Part shown: positions 58,161 to 64,000 of the stretch, piece by piece
How positions within the stretch are numbered: the first letter of the stretch is position 1
How the letters are laid out: each line of letters begins with the position of its first letter
NCBI RefSeq assembly: GCF_008692785.1
Contig: NZ_VXJV01000007.1
Location: 248,001 to 312,000 of the forward strand
Origin: Salmonella enterica subsp. diarizonae
GTDB lineage: Bacteria > Pseudomonadota > Gammaproteobacteria > Enterobacterales > Enterobacteriaceae
Direction of reading: 5' to 3'
Length of the DNA: 64,000 bases
Notes under the pieces: model-generated
What the model was told of the DNA's origin: nothing
The model's input: only the letters and a program-made list of their open reading frames with translations
Databases searched by the model: none
Position numbers and translations under genes: made by a program

Positions 58161-59831
58161 ATGTCAGTAAGTGCATTTAACCGGCGCTGGGCGGCGGTCA
58201 TTCTGGAAGCCTTAACCCGTCATGGTGTCAGGCATGTTTGTATCGCCCCTGGTTCCCGTTCCACGCCGCTCACGTTGGCGGCGGCAGAGAATCCTGCTTT
58301 TATTCACCATACGCACTTTGATGAGCGTGGGCTTGGTCATCTGGCGTTAGGTCTGGCGAAAGTCAGCAAACAGCCGGTTGCCGTTATTGTCACTTCGGGT
58401 ACCGCCGTGGCGAACCTCTATCCGGCGTTGATTGAAGCGGGTCTGACGGGCGAGAAGCTTATTTTACTTACCGCCGATCGTCCGCCGGAGCTGATTGACT
58501 GCGGCGCCAACCAGGCGATCCGTCAGGCGGGGATGTTTGCCTCACACCCCTCCCAAACGCTGTCGTTGCCGCGTCCCACGCAGGATATTCCGGCACGCTG
58601 GCTGGTGTCGACCATCGACAATGCGTTCGCCATGCTTCATGCGGGCGCGCTGCACATTAACTGTCCTTTTGCCGAACCGCTGTATGGCGATATGAATGAT
58701 ACCGGTCTGGTCTGGCAGCAGCGTCTCGGCGACTGGTGGCAGGATGAAAAACCCTGGCTGCGCGAAGCGCGTCGACGGGAAAGCGACAAACAGCGCGACT
58801 GGTTCTTCTGGCGACAAAAACGCGGCGTCGTTGTAGCCGGGCGTATGAGCGCGGAAGAAGGCAAAAAAGTGGCGCAGTGGGCGCAGACTCTGGGCTGGCC
58901 ATTAATTGGCGACGTATTGTCGCAAACCGGGCAGCCGCTGCCGTGCGCCGACCTGTGGCTCGGTAACGCCAAAGCGGTGACCGAACTGCAACAGGCGCAG
59001 ATTGTCGTCCAGCTTGGCAGCAGCCTTACCGGAAAACGCTTACTGCAATGGCAGGCAACCTGCGAGCCGGAAGAGTACTGGGTAATCGACAATATTGAAG
59101 GTCGTCTGGACCCGGCGCACCATCGTGGGCGCAGACTGGTGGCGAAAATCGCCGACTGGCTGGAACTGCATCCGGCGGAAAAACGTAAACCCTGGTGTGT
59201 GGAGATTCCGCGTCTGGCGGAACTGGCGTGGCAACGGGTGGTCGCGCAGCGAGACACCTTTGGCGAAGCGCAGCTGGCGCACCGTATCCGCGACTATCTG
59301 CCGGAGCAGGGGCAATTGTTCGTGGGCAATAGTCTGGTGGTACGTCTGATCGACGCGCTGTCACAGTTGCCGGCCGGCTATCCGGTATACAGCAATCGCG
59401 GGGCGAGCGGCATTGACGGCCTGCTTTCCACGGCGGCGGGCGTGCAACGCGCCAGCGCCAAATCGACGCTTGCTATCGTCGGTGATTTATCCGCGCTGTA
59501 CGATCTTAACGCGCTGGCATTACTACGTCAGGTATCCGCGCCGTTTGTGTTGATTGTGGTCAATAATAACGGCGGGCAGATCTTTTCCCTGCTGCCGACG
59601 CCGCAAAGCAAACGCGAGCGTTTTTATCTGATGCCGCAAAACGTCCATTTTGACCATGCGGCCGCCATGTTTAACCTACGCTACCATCGCCCGGAAAACT
59701 GGGAAGAACTGGAGTCGGCGCTGGCTGGCGCGTGGCGAACCCCCGCGACGACGGTGATTGAGCTGGTGGTAAACGATACGGACGGCGCGCAGACGTTGCA
59801 GCAGCTTTTGGCGCAGGTAAGCCATCTATGA
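58161..59831 (+). CDS. menD: MenD, SEPHCHC synthase
   Basis: MenD is a thiamine diphosphate enzyme that joins isochorismate and a succinic semialdehyde unit from 2-oxoglutarate. The 556-residue protein has the N-terminal [15 protein letters not shown], the catalytic Glu of [12 protein letters not shown], and the ThDP/Mg motif [15 protein letters not shown] with NNNGGQIF. I start at ATG 58161 ([10 protein letters not shown]); the TTG six codons upstream is unlikely. It is 85 bp from menF and overlaps menH by 4 nt. Confidence 0.97.
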   Translation: MSVSAFNRRWAAVILEALTRHGVRHVCIAPGSRSTPLTLAAAENPAFIHHTHFDERGLGHLALGLAKVSKQPVAVIVTSGTAVANLYPALIEAGLTGEKLILLTADRPPELIDCGANQAIRQAGMFASHPSQTLSLPRPTQDIPARWLVSTIDNAFAMLHAGALHINCPFAEPLYGDMNDTGLVWQQRLGDWWQDEKPWLREARRRESDKQRDWFFWRQKRGVVVAGRMSAEEGKKVAQWAQTLGWPLIGDVLSQTGQPLPCADLWLGNAKAVTELQQAQIVVQLGSSLTGKRLLQWQATCEPEEYWVIDNIEGRLDPAHHRGRRLVAKIADWLELHPAEKRKPWCVEIPRLAELAWQRVVAQRDTFGEAQLAHRIRDYLPEQGQLFVGNSLVVRLIDALSQLPAGYPVYSNRGASGIDGLLSTAAGVQRASAKSTLAIVGDLSALYDLNALALLRQVSAPFVLIVVNNNGGQIFSLLPTPQSKRERFYLMPQNVHFDHAAAMFNLRYHRPENWEELESALAGAWRTPATTVIELVVNDTDGAQTLQQLLAQVSHL

Positions 59832-60586
59832 TTTTGCACGTGCAGAACATGCCCGGACCGTCTGGGGCACCCTGGCTGGTTTTCCTGCACGGTTTTTCTG
59901 GCGATTGCCGCGAATGGCAGCCGGTTGGTGAACAGTTTCACGGCTGTTCGCGGCTCTATATTGACTTACCGGGACATGGCGAATCTGCGGCTATTCCGGT
60001 CAGCGGATTTGCTGATGTCATCAGATTACTACGCGCCACTTTAATTAGTTACAACATACTAAAATTTTGGCTGGTGGGATACTCTCTTGGCGGCCGGGTG
60101 GCGATGATGGCGGCCTGCCAGGGAATACCTGGACTGTGCGGCCTGGTGGTCGAAGGAGGTCATCCGGGGCTGCAAAATGAACAGGCGCGCGCTGAAAGAC
60201 GCTTGTCCGACGGGCGCTGGGCAGAGCGTTTTCGTCGTGAACCATTGAGTGCGGTTTTTCACGACTGGTATCAGCAGCCGGTGTTCGCCTCGCTGACGGC
60301 GCAGCAAAGGCAGGCGCTGACGGCGCTGCGTAGCCAGAATAACGGCGAAACGCTGGCTGCGATGCTGGAGGCGACATCGCTTGCCGTCCAGCCGGATTTA
60401 CGCGAGGCGCTCAATGCGCTGACATTTCCGTTTTATTATTTATGTGGCGAACGCGACAGCAAATTCCGCGCCCTGGCGCAGGAAGTGGCGGCGACATGCC
60501 ATATCATTCGTAACGCCGGACACAACGCGCATCGGGAAAATCCCGCTGGCGTAGTAGACAGTCTGGCTCAGATTCTGCGTCTCTGA
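59828..60586 (+). CDS. menH: MenH, SHCHC synthase (alpha/beta hydrolase)
   Basis: MenH removes pyruvate from the MenD product. This 252-residue alpha/beta-hydrolase has the oxyanion region [12 protein letters not shown], the nucleophile elbow GYSLGG with Ser86 and the C-terminal His in [11 protein letters not shown]. It overlaps menD by 4 nt and precedes menB by 14 bp. It was formerly yfbB. Confidence 0.96.
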   Translation: MILHVQNMPGPSGAPWLVFLHGFSGDCREWQPVGEQFHGCSRLYIDLPGHGESAAIPVSGFADVIRLLRATLISYNILKFWLVGYSLGGRVAMMAACQGIPGLCGLVVEGGHPGLQNEQARAERRLSDGRWAERFRREPLSAVFHDWYQQPVFASLTAQQRQALTALRSQNNGETLAAMLEATSLAVQPDLREALNALTFPFYYLCGERDSKFRALAQEVAATCHIIRNAGHNAHRENPAGVVDSLAQILRL

Positions 60587-60600
60587 CTAAAGGACACACT

Positions 60601-61458
60601 ATGATCTATCCTGATGAAACAATGCTTTACGCACCGGTAGAATGGCACGACTGCTCGGAGGGTTACACCGACATTCGTTATGAGAAATCCACCGACGGTA
60701 TTGCAAAAATTACCATTAATCGTCCGCAGGTGCGCAATGCATTTCGTCCGTTGACCGTCAAAGAGATGATTCAGGCGCTGGCGGATGCCCGTTACGACGA
60801 CAACGTGGGCGTGATTATTCTGACCGGCGAAGGCGATAAAGCGTTTTGTGCGGGCGGCGACCAGAAGGTGCGCGGCGATTACGGCGGATACCAGGATGAC
60901 TCCGGCGTGCATCACCTGAACGTGCTGGACTTCCAGCGCCAGATTCGCACCTGTCCAAAACCGGTTGTCGCGATGGTCGCGGGTTATTCTATCGGCGGTG
61001 GTCATGTGCTGCACATGATGTGCGACCTGACCATCGCGGCGGAAAACGCCATCTTCGGCCAGACCGGTCCGAAAGTCGGCTCCTTTGACGGCGGATGGGG
61101 CGCTTCGTATATGGCGCGTATCGTTGGTCAGAAGAAAGCGCGTGAAATCTGGTTCCTGTGCCGCCAGTACGATGCGAAACAGGCGCTGGATATGGGGCTG
61201 GTTAATACCGTCGTTCCCCTGGCGGATCTGGAAAAAGAGACCGTGCGCTGGTGCCGCGAAATGTTGCAAAACAGTCCGATGGCGCTGCGTTGCCTGAAAG
61301 CGGCGCTGAATGCCGATTGTGACGGTCAGGCCGGGCTGCAGGAGCTGGCGGGCAACGCCACCATGCTGTTCTACATGACGGAAGAAGGGCAGGAAGGCCG
61401 TAACGCCTTTAACCAGAAGCGTCAGCCTGACTTCAGCAAATTCAAACGGAACCCATAA
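60601..61458 (+). CDS. menB: MenB, 1,4-dihydroxy-2-naphthoyl-CoA synthase
   Basis: MenB cyclises O-succinylbenzoyl-CoA to the naphthoyl ring of menaquinone. The 285-residue crotonase-fold enzyme has [18 protein letters not shown], the oxyanion-hole stretch [11 protein letters not shown] and the second [16 protein letters not shown], then [16 protein letters not shown] with the active-site Asp. The stop codon TAATG overlaps the menC start by one base. Confidence 0.98.
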   Translation: MIYPDETMLYAPVEWHDCSEGYTDIRYEKSTDGIAKITINRPQVRNAFRPLTVKEMIQALADARYDDNVGVIILTGEGDKAFCAGGDQKVRGDYGGYQDDSGVHHLNVLDFQRQIRTCPKPVVAMVAGYSIGGGHVLHMMCDLTIAAENAIFGQTGPKVGSFDGGWGASYMARIVGQKKAREIWFLCRQYDAKQALDMGLVNTVVPLADLEKETVRWCREMLQNSPMALRCLKAALNADCDGQAGLQELAGNATMLFYMTEEGQEGRNAFNQKRQPDFSKFKRNP

Positions 61459-62420
61459 TGCGTAGCGCGCAGATATACCGCTGGCAGATCCCCATGGACG
61501 CGGGGGTGGTTTTGCGCGACAGGCGGTTAAAAACTCGCGACGGGCTGTATGTTTGTCTGCGTGATGGCGAGCGTGAGGGGTGGGGAGAAATCTCCCCGCT
61601 TCCGGGGTTCAGTCAGGAAACGTGGGAAGAGGCGCAAACTGCGCTACTGGCATGGGTGAACGACTGGCTTCAGGGGCGCGAGGTATTACCGGAGATGCCT
61701 TCGGTCGCGTTTGGCGCAAGCTGCGCGCTGGCGGAACTGACTGGCGTATTGCCGGAGGCGGCGGACTATCGCGCTGCGCCGTTATGTACTGGCGATCCTG
61801 ACGATTTGGTGCTGCGGCTTGCCGATATGCCCGGCGAGAAAATCGCCAAGGTCAAAGTGGGTCTCTATGAAGCAGTACGTGACGGCATGGTGGTTAATTT
61901 GCTGCTGGAGGCGATCCCGGATCTGCATCTGCGTCTGGATGCGAATCGCGCCTGGACGCCGCTAAAAGCCCAACAGTTCGCAAAGTATGTTAATCCGGAC
62001 TACCGCGCTCGTATCGCCTTTCTCGAAGAGCCGTGTAAGACGCGGGATGATTCCCGAGCTTTTGCCCGTGAAACCGGCATCGCGATTGCCTGGGATGAAA
62101 GCCTGCGTGAGCCGGATTTTGTTTTCGAGGCCCAGGCGGGCGTCAGCGCCGTGGTGATTAAACCTATGCTGACCGGATCGCTTGATAAAGTGCGTGAGCA
62201 AGTCGCTGCCGCCCATGCGTTGGGACTGACGGCGGTCATCAGCTCTTCGATCGAGTCCAGCCTCGGCCTGACGCAACTGGCGCGGATTGCCGCCTGGCTG
62301 ACGCCGGGAACGCTGCCCGGACTGGATACTTTGCATCTGATGCAGGCGCAACAGATTCGCCTCTGGCCCGGTAGCGCGTTGCCTTGTCTGAAGCGTGATG
62401 AGCTGGAACGACTGTTATGA
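61458..62420 (+). CDS. menC: MenC, o-succinylbenzoate synthase
   Basis: MenC dehydrates SHCHC to o-succinylbenzoate. The 320-residue enolase-superfamily enzyme has the catalytic lysines in KVKVGLYEA (about 133) and [11 protein letters not shown] (about 235), and the metal ligands in [10 protein letters not shown] (Asp161), FLEEPC (Glu190) and AWDESLRE (Asp213). Order in the operon differs from the reaction order. It overlaps menE by 4 nt. Confidence 0.97.
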   Translation: MRSAQIYRWQIPMDAGVVLRDRRLKTRDGLYVCLRDGEREGWGEISPLPGFSQETWEEAQTALLAWVNDWLQGREVLPEMPSVAFGASCALAELTGVLPEAADYRAAPLCTGDPDDLVLRLADMPGEKIAKVKVGLYEAVRDGMVVNLLLEAIPDLHLRLDANRAWTPLKAQQFAKYVNPDYRARIAFLEEPCKTRDDSRAFARETGIAIAWDESLREPDFVFEAQAGVSAVVIKPMLTGSLDKVREQVAAAHALGLTAVISSSIESSLGLTQLARIAAWLTPGTLPGLDTLHLMQAQQIRLWPGSALPCLKRDELERLL

Positions 62421-63784
62421 CATTAACGGACTGGCCGTGGCGCCACTGGCGTCAGGTTCGCGCTCAGGCACCCGCTCTGCGCCTGAACGATGAGGTGTTA
62501 AGCTGGCGTGTGCTCTGTGAGCGTATTGATGCGCTGGCGGGCGGGTTTGCCGCGCAGGGCGTACGGGAGGGCGACGGTGTCCTGCTGCGCGCCGGGAATC
62601 AGCCGCGCACTCTGTTGGCATGGCTTGCGCTGATGCAGTGTGGCGCGCGGGTTCTGCCCGTCAACCCGCAGTTGCCCCAGACATTGCTGGAGGCGCTGGT
62701 ACCGGATTTAACGCTGCGTTTTGCGCTGACGTTGGAAGGCGAAAACGCATTTTCCGGGTTAACCGCGCTGCAGATGCGGAAAAGTACCGCGGCGTATGCC
62801 GTGGCCTGGCAACCGCAGCGCCTGGTTTCCATGACGCTGACATCGGGTTCCACAGGATTGCCAAAAGCTGCCGTACATACGAGTCAGGCACATCTTGCCA
62901 GCGCGCAGGGCGTGCTTTCGCTAATGCCGTTTGGCCCCCAGGATGACTGGCTGCTATCGCTGCCGCTGTTTCACGTATCCGGGCAGGGTATTATGTGGCG
63001 TTGGCTCTTCGCCGGGGCGCGAATGACGGTACGTGATAAGCAACCGCTGGAGCAGATGCTGGCGGGGTGTACCCATGCTTCGCTGGTGCCGACGCAACTG
63101 TGGCGGCTGCTGGCGAATCAGGCGGCGGTGACGCTGAAAGCCGTTTTGCTCGGCGGTGCGGTGATTCCGGTTGAACTCACCGACCAGGCCAGCAAACAAG
63201 GGATTCGTTGCTGGTGCGGGTATGGGCTTACAGAGTTCGCTTCTACGGTATGCGCCAGGGAGGCTGATGGTTCGGATGACGTTGGCGCGCCGCTTCCCGG
63301 CAGAGAGGTCAGAATCGTCGATAATGAAGTCTGGCTGCGCGCCGCCTGCATGGCGGAAGGCTACTGGCGTGATGGCAAACTGATCCCGTTGGTTAATGAC
63401 GAGGGCTGGTTTGCCACGCGCGATCGCGGCGAGCTGAACCACGGCAGGTTAACCATCGCCGGGCGGTTGGATAACCTGTTCTTTAGCGGCGGCGAAGGCA
63501 TTCAGCCGGAGGAAGTCGAACGCGTTATTAACGCGCATCCGCTGGTGCAACAAGCCTTCGTCGTGCCGGTAGAGGATAAAGAGTTTGGTCACCGTCCCGT
63601 TGCGGTCGTGGAGTATGCATCGCAGGCTGGAGAAGTGAACCTCGCTGAATGGGTTCGCGATAAGCTGGCGCGTTTTCAGCAGCCGGTTCGCTGGCTGACG
63701 TTGCCGGCAGAACTGAAAAACGGAGGGATTAAAATATCTCGCCGTGCGCTCCAGCAGTGGGTGTGTGAGATCTGTAAAAATTAA
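62417..63784 (+). CDS. menE: MenE, o-succinylbenzoate-CoA ligase
   Basis: MenE activates o-succinylbenzoate with ATP and CoA. The 455-residue ANL-superfamily ligase has the P-loop-like [16 protein letters not shown] (about 141-156), the A5 region [13 protein letters not shown], the hinge ATRDRGELN and the C-terminal lysine in [12 protein letters not shown]. It closes the men operon, and its stop codon lies within a PmrA-box-like sequence of the next gene's promoter. Confidence 0.97.
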   Translation: MTLTDWPWRHWRQVRAQAPALRLNDEVLSWRVLCERIDALAGGFAAQGVREGDGVLLRAGNQPRTLLAWLALMQCGARVLPVNPQLPQTLLEALVPDLTLRFALTLEGENAFSGLTALQMRKSTAAYAVAWQPQRLVSMTLTSGSTGLPKAAVHTSQAHLASAQGVLSLMPFGPQDDWLLSLPLFHVSGQGIMWRWLFAGARMTVRDKQPLEQMLAGCTHASLVPTQLWRLLANQAAVTLKAVLLGGAVIPVELTDQASKQGIRCWCGYGLTEFASTVCAREADGSDDVGAPLPGREVRIVDNEVWLRAACMAEGYWRDGKLIPLVNDEGWFATRDRGELNHGRLTIAGRLDNLFFSGGEGIQPEEVERVINAHPLVQQAFVVPVEDKEFGHRPVAVVEYASQAGEVNLAEWVRDKLARFQQPVRWLTLPAELKNGGIKISRRALQQWVCEICKN

Positions 63785-63796
63785 TGTTAGGTTAAT
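63780..63796 (+). promoter_or_regulatory. PmrA-box-like site upstream of pmrD
   Basis: ATTAAT-GTTAG-GTTAAT resembles the PmrA box HTTAAD-N5-HTTAAD with one mismatch. It overlaps the menE stop codon. PmrA is known to bind and repress pmrD in Salmonella as feedback control. Confidence 0.55.
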
Positions 63797-63825
63797 ATAC
63801 AACCATTCTATCGCTATTGCCGTTT

Positions 63826-63842
63826 TGTTTACCCGTTGATGT
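63826..63842 (+). promoter_or_regulatory. PhoP-box-like site upstream of pmrD
   Basis: TGTTTA-CCCGT-TGATGT has a perfect first half and a partial second half of the PhoP box TGTTTA-N5-TGTTTA. pmrD is a known PhoP-activated gene. The site lies 40 bp before the pmrD ATG. Confidence 0.5.
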
Positions 63843-63881
63843 GTAGCGTGTTATGAATAATCAGCGTGAAACGGGGGCGCT

Positions 63882-64000
63882 ATGGAATGGTTGGTTAAGA
63901 AATCGCATTATGTCAAAAAGAGGGCTCGCCATGTTCTGGTGCTGTGCGATAGTGGCGGTTCGCTAAAAATGATCGCCGAGGCGAATTCCATGATATTACT
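63882..64000 (+). CDS. pmrD: PmrD, PhoP-to-PmrA connector protein, 5' part
   Basis: PmrD binds phosphorylated PmrA and protects it from PmrB phosphatase, so low Mg sensed by PhoQ turns on PmrA-dependent lipid A modification and polymyxin resistance. Only the first 39 codons are in the window: MEWLVKKSHYVKKRARHVLV, then LCDSGGSLKMIAEANSMIL, matching my memory of Salmonella PmrD. The full protein is about 85 residues. ACGGGGGCGCT gives a ribosome site before ATG 63882. The gene is cut by the window end, not broken. Confidence 0.93.
   Translation, partial: MEWLVKKSHYVKKRARHVLVLCDSGGSLKMIAEANSMIL

Overview
The window is enterobacterial chromosome and almost certainly Salmonella enterica. The backbone order folC-dedD-cvpA-purF / ubiX-argT-hisJQMP / yfc genes / pta-ackA / yfb genes / alaA-lrhA / nuoA-N / rnz-elaAB / menFDHBCE / pmrD is that of E. 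coli and Salmonella. The inserts between backbone genes are the ones I know from Salmonella: a sigma-54 decarboxylase/racemase operon after purF, an ascorbate-type PTS with split transketolase beside yfcC, and a cheV gene after nuoN. There are no rRNA or tRNA genes, insertion sequences, prophage genes or CRISPR arrays.

Layout. 1-3.7 kb: the end of folC, dedD, then cvpA-purF under a PurR operator. 3.7-10.8 kb: an accessory island with a divergent sigma-54 activator, a D-amino-acid decarboxylase (DokD), an APC antiporter, an alanine-racemase-like enzyme and an amino-acid permease; ubiX follows only 26 bp later. 11.7-15.9 kb: the LAO/histidine ABC transporter, with sigma-54 promoters before both argT and hisJ and a perfect NtrC palindrome. 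15.9-19.6 kb: yfcH, yfcG, yfcF, yfcE and yfcD; an 18-codon stub of folX lies between yfcG and yfcH. 19.6-24.9 kb: a LacI-type regulator facing a PTS IIA-IIB-IIC-transketolase N-C operon with two operators and a CRP-like site. 24.9-36 kb: yfcC, pta, ackA, yfbV, yfbU, yfbT, yfbS, yfbR and alaA. 36-38 kb: an AT-rich 0.9 kb leader region and lrhA. 38.5-53.7 kb: the 13-gene nuo operon for complex I. 53.8-56.7 kb: cheV behind a sigma-28 promoter, rnz, elaA and elaB. 56.8-63.8 kb: the menaquinone operon. 63.9 kb to the end: the start of pmrD, with PmrA- and PhoP-box-like sites in front.

How the genes fit together. Much of the window concerns respiration and anaerobic metabolism: complex I, menaquinone synthesis, ubiX, and acetate overflow through Pta-AckA. 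Nitrogen scavenging forms a second theme: three sigma-54 promoters drive the amino-acid decarboxylation operon, argT and hisJQMP. A third is motility: lrhA, known as a repressor of flhDC, and a sigma-28-dependent cheV. The best candidates for less-described biology are the sigma-54 racemase/decarboxylase operon with ubiX trapped behind it, the LacI-controlled PTS/transketolase operon of unknown sugar, the folX deletion scar, and several structured non-coding spacers, notably nuoL-nuoM.
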